In this document: positions 8,603 to 17,496 of the stretch, piece after piece
Position numbering within the stretch: the first letter of the stretch is position 1
How the letters are laid out: the number at the start of each line of letters is the position of its first letter
Assembly: GCF_900109145.1 (NCBI RefSeq)
Contig: NZ_FNYY01000002.1
Location: 248,001 to 312,000, forward strand
Length of the DNA: 64,000 bases
Direction of reading: 5' to 3'
From: Marinovum algicola
Lineage (GTDB): Bacteria > Pseudomonadota > Alphaproteobacteria > Rhodobacterales > Rhodobacteraceae
Notes under the pieces: model-generated
Told to the model about the DNA's origin: nothing
Databases searched by the model: none
What the model saw: only the letters and a program-made list of their open reading frames with translations
Position numbers and translations under genes: made by a program

Positions 8603-8752
8603 CTCTACCATACCCTCCTGCCGGCCGTCCTGCCGCAGATCATCTGCCTGCACCACAGCCAAGCCTATCGCTTCGCGTTTCCAGACAACAGACCGTGGCG
8701 CAGGATAACCGGGGTCTCCGACCGCCGCAAAACGCTGCCCGCAAATTCCGCC

Positions 8753-8781
8753 TTGTCTTGGTATACCAAAAACCGTATACC
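8753..8781 (+). promoter_or_regulatory. Promoter of the tct operon with two overlapping GntR-type operators
   Basis: TTGTCT (8753-8758) and TATACC (8776-8781) are separated by exactly 17 bases, a good sigma-70-type promoter reading toward tctC. Two GTATAC boxes (8761-8766 and 8775-8780) lie in the spacer and on the -10; the first is part of a perfect 12-bp palindrome, TTGGTATACCAA (8758-8769). Occupation would block RNA polymerase, consistent with repression by the adjacent FadR-type GntR protein. Sequence evidence only. Confidence 0.6.
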
Positions 8782-8857
8782 ATGATTCATGTCAAGCACG
8801 AAACCCCGGAGGAGCGGGGGTCATCGTCAGACACCGGCACGTTCAGAGGAGGAACAC

Positions 8858-9814
8858 ATGCCCCTTTCCAAGCAGATCACCGGCGCCCTTGCCGGGCTGG
8901 CCCTGGCCGCAGCGGCGGCCCCCGCCCTGGCCGAGGGCTTCCCTGACGGCCCGATCGAGGTCATCAACAATTCCAAGCCCGGCGGCGGATCGGACATCTT
9001 CCTGCGGTTTGCGACCGAACGCGCCGGCGAGATCCTCGGCGGCGACTTCCTGCACCTGTCGAAAACCGGCGGCGTGGCCACCAACACGCTGAAATACGCC
9101 GCCGGCAAACCGGCCGACGGGCAGACCCTGTTCATCGTCAATGCCGGCACCGCGCTGACCATGATGCGTGGCACCGTCGATCTAACCAGGGACGACATCA
9201 TTCCGCTGGTGCGCGGCACCGTCGATCCGGAATTCGTGGTGGTGAAAGCCGGTCGATTTGCCGATGCGGCGGAGTTCATCGACTATGTGCAGAACAACAG
9301 CGTCAAGCAGGCCGGCACCAAGGTCGGCGGCAATCCGCATGTCAGCGCCCTGATCTTCCGCAATGCGCTCGAGATGCAGAACCAAGTCTATGTGCCGTTC
9401 GAGAAATCCGGCGAGATCATCATCAACGTGATCAACGGCAATGTCGACGTGGCCCTGCTGAACTTCGACGAATTCGAATCCCAGGCCAAGGCCGGCCAGG
9501 TCGAGGCACTGGCGATCCTGACGCCGGAACGCTCGGCCAATTCGCCCGACATTCCCACCGGCCACGAAGTCGGCATGCCGGTCGATATCGAGGTGGTGCG
9601 CGGCATCGGCGTGCTCAAGGGCACTCCCGAACCGGTGATCGCCAAACTGGAAGCGGCGCTGATCCAGTCGATGAACAGCGAGGGCTATCTCGAATATCTC
9701 GCCGGGTCGGGCCAGGACGCCCGCAGCATTGCCGGGCGCGAGGTCTTCGGCGCACAGTTCGACAGGATGTATGATGGCTATCAGGCCGTCGCCAAGGAAC
9801 TGATGGGCGGCTGA
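8858..9814 (+). CDS. tctC: Tripartite tricarboxylate transporter substrate-binding protein (TctC)
   Basis: This 318-residue periplasmic binding protein has a classical Sec signal peptide (residues 1 to about 25, LAGLALAAAAAPALA then EG). The mature part starts with the TctC pattern FPDGPIEVINNSKPGGGSD, where the GGGSD segment corresponds to the carboxylate-binding loop. AGAGGAGG seven bases before ATG 8858 sets the start. It should capture a carboxylate-bearing solute in the periplasm for TctA/TctB. Because two cytoplasmic sulfatases and a PdxA-like dehydrogenase share the operon, the ligand may be a sulfated hydroxy acid; this is inference. Confidence 0.92.
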   Translation: MPLSKQITGALAGLALAAAAAPALAEGFPDGPIEVINNSKPGGGSDIFLRFATERAGEILGGDFLHLSKTGGVATNTLKYAAGKPADGQTLFIVNAGTALTMMRGTVDLTRDDIIPLVRGTVDPEFVVVKAGRFADAAEFIDYVQNNSVKQAGTKVGGNPHVSALIFRNALEMQNQVYVPFEKSGEIIINVINGNVDVALLNFDEFESQAKAGQVEALAILTPERSANSPDIPTGHEVGMPVDIEVVRGIGVLKGTPEPVIAKLEAALIQSMNSEGYLEYLAGSGQDARSIAGREVFGAQFDRMYDGYQAVAKELMGG

Positions 9815-9820
9815 GGCCCC

Positions 9821-9852
9821 GGCCGGCCCGGACGCCTCCCCCCGGGCCGGCC
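9821..9852 (+). terminator. Strong intercistronic hairpin after tctC
   Basis: A perfect 11-bp stem, GGCCGGCCCGG (9821-9831) with CCGGGCCGGCC (9842-9852), encloses a 10-base loop right after the tctC stop. It resembles the post-binding-protein hairpins seen in three other transporter operons of this window and could protect or limit transcripts so that TctC is made in excess over the membrane subunits. Confidence 0.6.
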
Positions 9853-9887
9853 GCCTTTCGCATTCCGTCTCAAGATACAGGACGCCC

Positions 9888-10358
9888 ATGTCACACCCCG
9901 CCCACCGTACCATCGACCGCACCCGGCTTATCGAAGCGCTGGTCGTCATGGCCTTTGCCGTGGTCCTCTTTGCGGTGACCTTCAGCTTCAAGAAGGTGCC
10001 GCCGATCCTCGCCCAGGGCATTCAGCCCACGGTCTTTCCCCGCGCCATCCTGGCGATCATGTTCGGCCTCGGCGTGATCCAGGCCGTCACCGCGCTGCGG
10101 CCCTCGGCCGAGGAGTTGGAAATGCTCAAGCCGAAGGGGCCAATCCCGCTGATCGTGGTGCTGACCGCGGCGCTGCTGATCGGCTTTGTGGCACTGATGC
10201 CGGTGATCGGCACCTTCCCGGCGCTGGTGCTGTTCCTGCCCGCCCTGTCGCTGCTCTGGGGGGAACGCCGCTGGCGCCTTATGGCGCTCAGCTTTGCCGG
10301 CTTCGCGGGCTTTGTCTACCTGCTGTTCCGCCTGATCATGAACGTCCCCCTGCCCTGA
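9888..10358 (+). CDS. tctB: Tripartite tricarboxylate transporter small membrane subunit (TctB)
   Basis: This 156-residue protein has four predicted hydrophobic helices (around residues 15-35, 50-65, 85-110 and 115-150), the size and layout of TctB subunits. It sits between tctC and tctA in the normal order. TctB associates with the large TctA channel in the inner membrane, but its mechanistic role is poorly defined in the family. The gap to tctC holds a hairpin, and tctA begins 12 bases after the tctB stop. Sequence conservation in TctB is low, so the call rests partly on context. Confidence 0.85.
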   Translation: MSHPAHRTIDRTRLIEALVVMAFAVVLFAVTFSFKKVPPILAQGIQPTVFPRAILAIMFGLGVIQAVTALRPSAEELEMLKPKGPIPLIVVLTAALLIGFVALMPVIGTFPALVLFLPALSLLWGERRWRLMALSFAGFAGFVYLLFRLIMNVPLP

Positions 10359-10370
10359 GGATTGCACCCG

Positions 10371-11882
10371 ATGGAACCCTTTCTGCTTGTCCTGCAATTC
10401 CTTGCGGACCCCTATAACCTCTTCATCATCGCCGCCGGCACGCTGGTCGGCCTGATCGTCGGCGCGCTGCCGGGGCTGGGCTCGGTCATCCTGATTGCGC
10501 TGATGCTGCCCTTCGTGGTCCGCATGGACCCGACCACCGGCATCGCGCTCTGTGCCATCGTCTATTGCGCCACCACCTATGGCGGCTCGATCACCGCCAT
10601 CCTGATCAACACGCCGGGCACGCCAGCCGCGGCGATGACCACCTTTGACGGCTTTCCCATGGCCCAGAAAGGCGAGGCCGGCCGGGCGCTGGGCATCGCC
10701 ACCTTCTCCAGCGCCATCGGCGGCATTCTCGGCATCCTGGTGATGATCGTGGCCACGCCGCTGCTGGCCCGCGTCGCCTATCACTTCGGCCCGGCCGAGT
10801 TCTTTGCGCTGGCGGTTTTCGGCATGTCGATGCTGGCCTCGATCAGCGGCAACTCGATGGTCAAGAACTTCATCGGCGGTGCCTTCGGCCTGCTGCTGGC
10901 CACCGTGGGCACCGATCTGACAACCGGGATCGAGCGCTTCACCTTCGGTCAGGCCGACCTTTACGAAGGCATTGCCGTGGTGCAGATCATGATCGGCATC
11001 TTTGCCGGCGGCGAATTGCTGCGCCAGGCCACCCAGACCAAGGTCAAACGCGAACTGGTGGCCGAGGGCGTGACCAAGCTGCCTTCGTTGCAGGACTTCA
11101 AGGCGATCTGGCGCACCGTGCTGCGCGCCACCGGCATCGGCACCTTCATCGGCATCCTGCCCGCCGAGGGCGGCAAGGTCGCGGCGATGATCGCCTATAA
11201 CGAGGAAATGCGCTGGTCGAAACACAAGGACCAGTTCGGCAAGGGCGCAATCGAAGGCCTCGCCGCGCCCGAGGCCGCCAACAATGCCGCGACCGGCGGC
11301 ACCATGGTGCCGACCCTGGCGCTGGGCATCCCCGGCGGCGGCTCGACCGCGATCATCCTGACCGCGATGCTGATCCTCGGGCTGCGGCCGGGCCCGGCGC
11401 TTTTTGCCGAACAGCCGGACCTGCTGGCCGGCATCTTCGGTGCCATGCTGGGGGCCAATATCTGCTTCCTGATCTACGGCATGGTCGGTGCCAAGTTCTT
11501 CAGCCGGATCACCCTGATCCCCACCACGATCCTCTGGCCCTGCGTGATCTGCCTTGCCGCGCTTGGCGCCTTCTCGTTGCAGCAGAGCATGTTCGACGTC
11601 GGCGTCATGGTCTTTTTCGCGATCCTCGGCTTCTTTCTCAACCGCCACGGCTTTGCCCCCGCACCCATCGTCATGGGGCTCATCCTGGGCGAGCTGATCG
11701 AAACCTCGCTGAAACAGAGCTACCTGATCTATGACGGCAATCTCTGGGCGATCCTGCAACAGCCGATCGCGCTGGTCTTCCTGCTGCTCTCGGTGGTCGG
11801 GATCTGCGGCCCGCTGATTGCCAAGGCGCTTGGCGCCTGGCGCGCCAACCAGGCCGCGCTTCCGACCGGCAACGACGAATGA
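10371..11882 (+). CDS. tctA: Tripartite tricarboxylate transporter large permease (TctA)
   Basis: This 503-residue polytopic membrane protein has the two family signatures: GALPGLGSVILIALMLPF near residues 33-50 and the long conserved segment running from ATTYGGSITAILINTPGTP into the FDGFPMAQKGEAGRALG stretch. About ten to twelve membrane helices are evident. It is the ion-driven translocating channel fed by TctC. ATG 10371 is preferred over an in-frame TTG at 10362, with TGAGGA upstream. An ATGA at 11879-11882 overlaps its stop and could begin a longer version of the next protein. Confidence 0.93.
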   Translation: MEPFLLVLQFLADPYNLFIIAAGTLVGLIVGALPGLGSVILIALMLPFVVRMDPTTGIALCAIVYCATTYGGSITAILINTPGTPAAAMTTFDGFPMAQKGEAGRALGIATFSSAIGGILGILVMIVATPLLARVAYHFGPAEFFALAVFGMSMLASISGNSMVKNFIGGAFGLLLATVGTDLTTGIERFTFGQADLYEGIAVVQIMIGIFAGGELLRQATQTKVKRELVAEGVTKLPSLQDFKAIWRTVLRATGIGTFIGILPAEGGKVAAMIAYNEEMRWSKHKDQFGKGAIEGLAAPEAANNAATGGTMVPTLALGIPGGGSTAIILTAMLILGLRPGPALFAEQPDLLAGIFGAMLGANICFLIYGMVGAKFFSRITLIPTTILWPCVICLAALGAFSLQQSMFDVGVMVFFAILGFFLNRHGFAPAPIVMGLILGELIETSLKQSYLIYDGNLWAILQQPIALVFLLLSVVGICGPLIAKALGAWRANQAALPTGNDE

Positions 11883-11935
11883 ACGGGGCGCCGGGCCGCC
11901 GGCGCGTCTCGCAACGCAAAGTTATGGAACGACTG

Positions 11936-12967
11936 ATGACAGATACCCCCGTGATCCTCTCGACCCTCGGCGATGCCGGCGGCGTCGGCCCGGAACTGGT
12001 GGCCCGCACGCTGGACCACCCCGAGATCACCCGTGGCTGCAAACGCGTGATCGCGGGCCACCCCAGGATCTTCGACATGGGCCGCGAGGTGGCGGGCGTC
12101 GCCACCGACCTGCCCCGCTTCACCGATATCGAGGCCGCGATTGCCAGCCCCGATCCGGTGGTCTTCTACCACTTCGACACGCTGCACTACGGGGATATCG
12201 ACGTCGGCAAGACCAGCGCCCAGGCCGGGCTGGCGGACTACCAGATCGGCTGTCACGCGGCCGATCTGTCGGCGGCCGGGCTGATCGACGCCTTTGTCTG
12301 GGCGCCGGTCAACAAGGCCTCGATCCACAAGGCGGGCCATCATTTCGAAGGCTACAAGGCCGGGATCGCCGATTACATGGGCTTTACCGAGCGCTCGACC
12401 GAGATCAACACCATCGGCCACCTCTGGACCACCCGCGTCACCTCTCACATCCCGATCTCGGCCATCGCCGGCGCGATCAGCGAAGACGCGATCCTCGATG
12501 TCCTCACCTATTTCGACCGCGAGTTGCGGCGCTTCGGCTATGCCGATCCGCGCATCGCGGTCTCGGGGCTGAACCCGCACAACGGCGACGAAGGCGCCTT
12601 TGGCCGCGAGGAGATCGACATCATCGCCCCCGCCATCGAAAAGGCCAAGGCCCGGGGCCTGAACGTCGCGGGGCCCTATCCCGCCGACACGATCTTTCTC
12701 ACCGTGCAGGACGAGGGCATTCCCGCCGTGCTGTCGATGTATCACGACCAATGCCAGATCGCGACCAAGCTGATGGGGTTCGACGATGGCGTCACCTATT
12801 TCGGCGGGCTGCCCTTCATCCTGGCCACCCCCGCCCATGGCACCGCGTTTGACATCGCCGGGCAAGGCAAGGCGCGGCCCAATGCGATCCTCAAGGCGCA
12901 TGAGCTGGCCCGCCGCGCGGCGCTGACCGCCAAGGGCCTGCCCCTCGGCGAAGGGGAAGCGGCATGA
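11936..12967 (+). CDS. PdxA-family dehydrogenase (divergent, PdxA2-like)
   Basis: This 343-residue NAD-dependent, metal-binding dehydrogenase is related to 4-hydroxythreonine-4-phosphate dehydrogenase. It shows GDAGGVGPELVART near the N-terminus, GLNPHNGDEGAFG (PdxA: NPHAGE), MYHDQCQIATK and ATPAHGTAFDIAG (PdxA: DHGTALDIAG), so the metal-binding histidines are retained. It clearly diverges from true PdxA, and its operon concerns uptake and desulfation rather than vitamin B6. PdxA2 proteins oxidise 4-phosphothreonate; a related beta-hydroxy acid is plausible here. The start is uncertain: 11936 is chosen, 11924 and 11879 are possible. Confidence 0.8.
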   Translation: MTDTPVILSTLGDAGGVGPELVARTLDHPEITRGCKRVIAGHPRIFDMGREVAGVATDLPRFTDIEAAIASPDPVVFYHFDTLHYGDIDVGKTSAQAGLADYQIGCHAADLSAAGLIDAFVWAPVNKASIHKAGHHFEGYKAGIADYMGFTERSTEINTIGHLWTTRVTSHIPISAIAGAISEDAILDVLTYFDRELRRFGYADPRIAVSGLNPHNGDEGAFGREEIDIIAPAIEKAKARGLNVAGPYPADTIFLTVQDEGIPAVLSMYHDQCQIATKLMGFDDGVTYFGGLPFILATPAHGTAFDIAGQGKARPNAILKAHELARRAALTAKGLPLGEGEAA

Positions 12968-14454
12968 GCGATCAGCCCAATATCCTCTTTGTCCAGGCCG
13001 ACCAACTGACCGCTTTCGTGCTGTCGATGTACCGCGACGACGCCCAGTCAAAGACGCCCAATCTCGATGCGCTGGCCGCCGAGGGCGTGGTGATGGAAAA
13101 CGCCTATTCCAATTCACCCATCTGCTGCCCGGCGCGGGCCTCGCAATTCTCGGGCCGGTTGCCCTCGACGCATGAGGTCTGGGGCAACGGCGCCGAGTTC
13201 CGGGCCGAGATCCCCACCGTGGCGCATTTCCTGCGCGCGGCCGGGTATGAATGCGTGGTATCCGGCAAATGCCATTTCATCGGGCCGGACCAGTTGCACG
13301 GCTTTGACCGGCGGCTGACCACCGACATGTATCCCTCGGGCTTCGACTGGACCATTCCCTGGTCCTGGGGGCCGGTGCATCGCGAAGGCACCTCGGTCAA
13401 GAAACTGGCGGTCAGCGGGCTCTGCAAGACCAACAACCAGCTGCTTTACGACGCCGAGGTGCAGTACCGGTCGCTGGAATTCCTGCGGTCCCGTGTGCTG
13501 GAAAGCCACGATCAGCCGTGGTTCCTGCATGTCTCCTACACCCAGCCGCACGAGGCCTATCAATCGGTGCCGGAGTACTGGGGCCGCTACGACGACACCG
13601 AGATCGCCCTGCCCCGCATCCCTGCGGACGAGGCACCGCACCCGACCACCGAATGGCTGCACATCCACCACGGCATCGATCAGGCGCCGCCCTGCGACGA
13701 CACCATCCGCGCCTCGCGCCGCGCCTATTACGCCATGATCTCGCATCTTGACGATTACGTCGGAGAGCTGGTGGCCGAGCTGAAGCACCTGGGCCTTTAT
13801 GACGACACGGTGATCGTCTTCACCTCGGATCATGGCGACATGCTGGGCGAACGCGGCATGTGGTTCAAACGCAGCTTCTACGAAGGCTCGATGCAGGTGC
13901 CGATGATCTGGCACAACCCCAAGCGCATCGCGCCGGGGCGACGGGCCGAATGTGTCTCGCTGGCCGATCTCTGCCCGACCTTCGCCGAGCTTGGCGGTGC
14001 AAGGGAGACGTCGGACCGTTACGGCAGCGACCAGAGCGGCAGTTTCCTCGGCCTGCTGATGGCGCGCAGCGACAGCGTGAAAGACGAGGCGATTGCCGAG
14101 TATTTCGGTCCCGGCGTGATCGAGCCCTGGCTGGCGATCCGGCAGGGCGATTTCAAATACGCCTGGACGCGCAACGCGCCGGAACTGCTGTTCGACCTGG
14201 CCAGGGATCCCGACGAGCAAACCGACCTGTCGACCGATCCGGCGCACGCCGCGATCAAGACGCAGCTGAAGGACCGGCTGCTCGGCCGCTACGACGTCGA
14301 GGCGATGACCCGACGGGCCGCGAAGGAAAAGGAAACCCGCAGTTTCCTGCATGACGCGCTGTCGACCAATGGCGGCTATCACTGGGATTATCAGCCCCTT
14401 TTCGATGCCAGCCGGCAATATGTGCGCGGCGTCAACAAACCGGCCACGGTGTAA
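12964..14454 (+). CDS. Cytoplasmic type I sulfatase (choline-sulfatase-like)
   Basis: This 496-residue formylglycine sulfatase starts NILFVQADQLTAF, giving a metal-binding Asp at residue 13. The activation motif C-x-P-x-R is Cys54-Cys-Pro-Ala-Arg58 within PICCPARASQFSGRLPS, so Cys54 would become formylglycine. A second metal motif, FTSDHGDMLGERG, lies near residue 285. The layout resembles choline sulfatase BetC more than large secreted polysaccharide sulfatases. No signal peptide is present, so the substrate must be imported, presumably by TctABC. The start overlaps the PdxA-like stop (ATGA), indicating one operon. The specific sulfate ester is unknown. Confidence 0.9.
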   Translation: MSDQPNILFVQADQLTAFVLSMYRDDAQSKTPNLDALAAEGVVMENAYSNSPICCPARASQFSGRLPSTHEVWGNGAEFRAEIPTVAHFLRAAGYECVVSGKCHFIGPDQLHGFDRRLTTDMYPSGFDWTIPWSWGPVHREGTSVKKLAVSGLCKTNNQLLYDAEVQYRSLEFLRSRVLESHDQPWFLHVSYTQPHEAYQSVPEYWGRYDDTEIALPRIPADEAPHPTTEWLHIHHGIDQAPPCDDTIRASRRAYYAMISHLDDYVGELVAELKHLGLYDDTVIVFTSDHGDMLGERGMWFKRSFYEGSMQVPMIWHNPKRIAPGRRAECVSLADLCPTFAELGGARETSDRYGSDQSGSFLGLLMARSDSVKDEAIAEYFGPGVIEPWLAIRQGDFKYAWTRNAPELLFDLARDPDEQTDLSTDPAHAAIKTQLKDRLLGRYDVEAMTRRAAKEKETRSFLHDALSTNGGYHWDYQPLFDASRQYVRGVNKPATV

Positions 14455-14457
14455 GCG

Positions 14458-15954
14458 ATGACCAAGCAACCCAACATCCTGATGATCTATGCCGACCAGA
14501 TGCGCTATGACTGCGCCGGGTTTTCCGGCAACCCCGACGTCAAGACCCCGCATCTCGACCGGCTGGCCAATGAAGGCACCTGCTTCGACGAGGCCTTCAC
14601 CTCTTACCCGCTCTGCACACCGTTCCGCGCCTCGCTTCTGACCGGGAAATATGCCCACAAGGCGGGGCTCTATTCCAACCACTTCCCGATCGACACCGAT
14701 CAGCCCTCGCTGGCGCCGATCCTCAATGCGCGGGGCTATCGGTCCGGCTACATCGGCAAGTGGCACCTCTACGGCGGGCCGAAACCGGGCTTTGTGCCGC
14801 CGGGGCCCGACCGCATGGGGTTCGATCATTTCGTCGGCTACAATCGCGGCCACTACTACATGGATGCGATCTTTTACCGCGACACCGACCAGCCCTATCG
14901 CTGCCGCCGCTACGAGCCGGATTTCCAGACGGATCACACCATCGAATTCATGCAGAGCGCCCGCGCCAAGGGCGACCCCTTCCTCGCCTACGTCTGCTTC
15001 GGCCCGCCGCATTTCCCGATGGACATGCCCGAGCACTGGCGGCGGATGTACGACCCCGACAAGATCACCCTGCCCAAGGGCACGCCGAACCCCGAGCTGC
15101 AAAAGCGCCGGGCCCAGGAACGTACCGCGCGCGACTTCGACGGCGATGACAACTTCGGCGAACGCTCCAAGGCCGACAAGATCGAGGGCCAGGACCCGGA
15201 GATCGAAACCGAGGCGCAGATCCGCAAGTTCGTGGCCGAGTATTACGGCATGATCTCCAACGTCGATCACAATGTCGGGCGGCTGCTGAACTGGCTGGAT
15301 GCCCAGGGCATCGCGGAAGACACCATCGTCGTCTTCTTTTCTGACCACGGCGACATGCTGGGCCAGCACGGTAGCTATTGCGGGATCAAGCGGCAGGCCT
15401 ATCGCGCCTCGGCGCAGGTGCCTTTGCTGATCCGCTATCCGGGCACGTTCGCCGCCGGCAAGCGGGTGACATCGCTGGTCGATGTGGCGGTGGACACCAT
15501 GCCCACGCTGCTGGAGGCGTGCGGTGCCGAGGTTCCCGACAGTGTACAGGGCACCAGCTATCTCTCGCTGCTGGAGGGGGCAGAGGATATTCCCACCCGC
15601 GATCACGTGCAGTTCGAATTGATGAAAGCCGATTTCGGCGGCCGCAGCGAACGCCACGTCAAGCCCGAGCGCGGCATTCGCACCCCCGACTGGCTTTATG
15701 TGCGCAAGCAGGACCGGCCGCTCTACCTTTTCGATCAGACCGCCGACCGCGACGAGCTGATCAACCTCGTGGATGATCCGGCCTTTGGCGCGGTGCAGGC
15801 CGAACTCGATGCCCGGGTGGTGCGGAACATGGAGGAGACGGGCGACGCCTGGGGCCTCGAGATGGCGTTTCCGCCGCCTGGTTTCATGACCCATGCCGAG
15901 GGCGCCGCCTATCTCGAAACCACCGTCAAACCGGCGGCGATCGAGGTGCCCTGA
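14458..15954 (+). CDS. Second cytoplasmic type I sulfatase
   Basis: This 498-residue sulfatase-fold protein follows three bases after the first sulfatase. The formylglycine motif is Cys53-Thr-Pro-Phe-Arg57 in PLCTPFRASLLTGKYAH, the N-terminal metal Asp is in MIYADQMRYD, and FFSDHGDMLGQHG supplies the other metal ligands. KWHLYGG matches the catalytic Lys/His motif of the family. It lacks a signal peptide. The two neighbours differ clearly in sequence, so they are not a recent duplication and may act on different sulfate esters or successive positions. Maturation needs a formylglycine-generating enzyme that is not encoded in this window. Confidence 0.9.
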   Translation: MTKQPNILMIYADQMRYDCAGFSGNPDVKTPHLDRLANEGTCFDEAFTSYPLCTPFRASLLTGKYAHKAGLYSNHFPIDTDQPSLAPILNARGYRSGYIGKWHLYGGPKPGFVPPGPDRMGFDHFVGYNRGHYYMDAIFYRDTDQPYRCRRYEPDFQTDHTIEFMQSARAKGDPFLAYVCFGPPHFPMDMPEHWRRMYDPDKITLPKGTPNPELQKRRAQERTARDFDGDDNFGERSKADKIEGQDPEIETEAQIRKFVAEYYGMISNVDHNVGRLLNWLDAQGIAEDTIVVFFSDHGDMLGQHGSYCGIKRQAYRASAQVPLLIRYPGTFAAGKRVTSLVDVAVDTMPTLLEACGAEVPDSVQGTSYLSLLEGAEDIPTRDHVQFELMKADFGGRSERHVKPERGIRTPDWLYVRKQDRPLYLFDQTADRDELINLVDDPAFGAVQAELDARVVRNMEETGDAWGLEMAFPPPGFMTHAEGAAYLETTVKPAAIEVP

Positions 15955-15971
15955 CCGGCCGGTTCGGCCGC

Positions 15972-16361
15972 TCAGAGCATATCGTTCTCGGCCAGGACCT
16001 TGCGTGCCACGCGGAAGCATTCCTGCGCCTGCGGCACGCCGCAGTAGATGCCCACCACATGGATGATGGCGCGGATCTCTTCCTTGCTGACCCCATTGTT
16101 GAGCGCGCCGCGGCAATGGATCTCCCATTCGGTCATCTTGCCCAGCGCGCCGATCATCGACAGGTTCATCATCGACCGGGTCTTGGCGTCGATCACCTCG
16201 TCGCCCCAGCCGAACCCCCAGCACCAGGCGGTCATCGCCTCCTGGAACGGCCGGGTAAAGTCATCGGCGGCGGCGAGGTTCTTCTCGACGTAGTCCGCGC
16301 CCAGCGTCGCCTCGCGTTGCGCCCGCCCCTTGAGGAAAAGATCTTCGTCGAAACTGCTCAT
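15972..16361 (-). CDS. Carboxymuconolactone decarboxylase-family protein
   Basis: This 129-residue protein of the AhpD/CMD fold shows the PcaC-like central segment MGALGK-type helix (SMIGALGKMTEWEIHCRGA) followed by GVSKEEIRAIIHVVGIYCG. It has a Cys at EIHCR but no CxxC pair, so it is decarboxylase- or isomerase-like rather than an AhpD peroxidase partner. It is the last gene of the minus-strand sulfonate block, 94 bases after the exporter gene, and converges with the second sulfatase. Its substrate in either pathway is unknown. Confidence 0.82.
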   Translation of the reverse strand: MSSFDEDLFLKGRAQREATLGADYVEKNLAAADDFTRPFQEAMTAWCWGFGWGDEVIDAKTRSMMNLSMIGALGKMTEWEIHCRGALNNGVSKEEIRAIIHVVGIYCGVPQAQECFRVARKVLAENDML

Positions 16362-16455
16362 GTCGGCTCCCTTCAGCTTGGCCGTTGGCCGGCCACCGGC
16401 CCCTGTCTACACCGCCGGATCGGCCATTGCGACCGTTCCTGCCGGCCGCCATCGG

Positions 16456-17496
16456 TCACCCGAGCAGGGTGTGCGGCAGTAAGCGCAGCGCCAGCCCGAT
16501 CAGCCCGGCCAGGAACGCGGTCTCGGCCACCAGAAGCGCAACCGCCGGCAGACCGACATTGAGGATGTCCCGAGGCTGGGTCTTGAGGCCGACGGCGGCA
16601 ATCGCGATCACCAGAAGCCAGCGCGAGGCCTCTGACGCGACCTGAACCAGCAGTTCCGGCACCAGCCCGGCGCTGCGCAGGGCGGCCAGCACCACGAACC
16701 CCAGCACAAAGACCGGCACCAGCGGCGGCCGGCGACCGTCGATCTCGCCGCCATTGGCAAAGCTGCGGATCGCGAGCGCCGCAATCACCACCACCGGCGC
16801 CAGCATGACAACCCGCAGGAGCTTGACCAGGGTGGCGACATTGCCGGTCTCTTCCGACACCGAGAAGCCGGCCCCCACCACCTGGGCCACGTCATGCACC
16901 GTTGCCCCGATGAAGATGCCGGTGGTGCGATCGTCGAAGCCGATGGCGGCGGCGAGCACCGGATAGACGATCATCGCCAATGTCGAAAGCAGCGTGACCG
17001 AGACCACGGTAAAGATCAGCCGCTCCTCCGAGCGCGCGTCGCGCGGCAGGATCGCGGCGATGGCCATGGCGGCCGAGGCGCCGCAGATCGCCACCGCCCC
17101 GGCCGACAGAAAGGCAAAGCGAAAGCGGAAGCCGAACAGCCGCGACACCGCAAGGCCGAAACCAATGGTTGCGACGACGGCGCCGACGATCATCAGCACC
17201 ACCGGCCAGCCGAGGAGCGTCAGCACATCGGCGCTGATCCGCACCCCCAGCAGCGCCACGCCCAGCCGCAGCAATTGCCGCGAGCCGAAGTCGATGCCGC
17301 GTTTGCTCTGCGCCTCGGTGCCGAGGAAATTGAGCGAAATGCCGAACAGCAGCGCCAGCAGCATCGCGGGCGCGCCGTAGTGCTCGGCGACGAACTGGCT
17401 GGCCAGCGCGATGATGCCGGCGATCAGCACGCCGGGAAGCAGGGGCCGCAGGCGGCGTTCGAAGAGCCCGGCCGGGCCGGCTTGGCGATCAGTCAT
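16456..17496 (-). CDS. YeiH/UPF0324-family putative anion (sulfate/sulfite) exporter
   Basis: This 346-residue inner-membrane protein has about ten hydrophobic helices and the UPF0324 landmarks LFGISLNFLG, GVALLGVRIS, CGASAAMAIA and GATVHDVAQVVGAG. ATG 17496 (MTDRQAGPAG) overlaps the dehydrogenase stop by eight bases; the frame extending to 17727 lies inside that gene. From memory, members of this family are annotated as sulfate or sulfite exporters (suyZ/cuyZ type) in sulfonate-degrading operons. Placed after SuyAB, which releases sulfite, disposal of sulfite or sulfate from the cytoplasm is the natural reading. Transport itself is inferred. Confidence 0.85.
   Translation of the reverse strand: MTDRQAGPAGLFERRLRPLLPGVLIAGIIALASQFVAEHYGAPAMLLALLFGISLNFLGTEAQSKRGIDFGSRQLLRLGVALLGVRISADVLTLLGWPVVLMIVGAVVATIGFGLAVSRLFGFRFRFAFLSAGAVAICGASAAMAIAAILPRDARSEERLIFTVVSVTLLSTLAMIVYPVLAAAIGFDDRTTGIFIGATVHDVAQVVGAGFSVSEETGNVATLVKLLRVVMLAPVVVIAALAIRSFANGGEIDGRRPPLVPVFVLGFVVLAALRSAGLVPELLVQVASEASRWLLVIAIAAVGLKTQPRDILNVGLPAVALLVAETAFLAGLIGLALRLLPHTLLG

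Noticed and set aside
9891-11759. 622-codon minus-strand open frame opposite tctB/tctA
   Set aside because: Very rich in His, Gln and Asp with no motif; TctA on the opposite strand is unambiguous.
13114-16224. 1036-codon open frame on the minus strand across the sulfatase genes
   Set aside because: It is a mirror frame of GC3-rich sulfatase coding sequence. It has no family motifs, while the plus-strand frames carry intact catalytic motifs.
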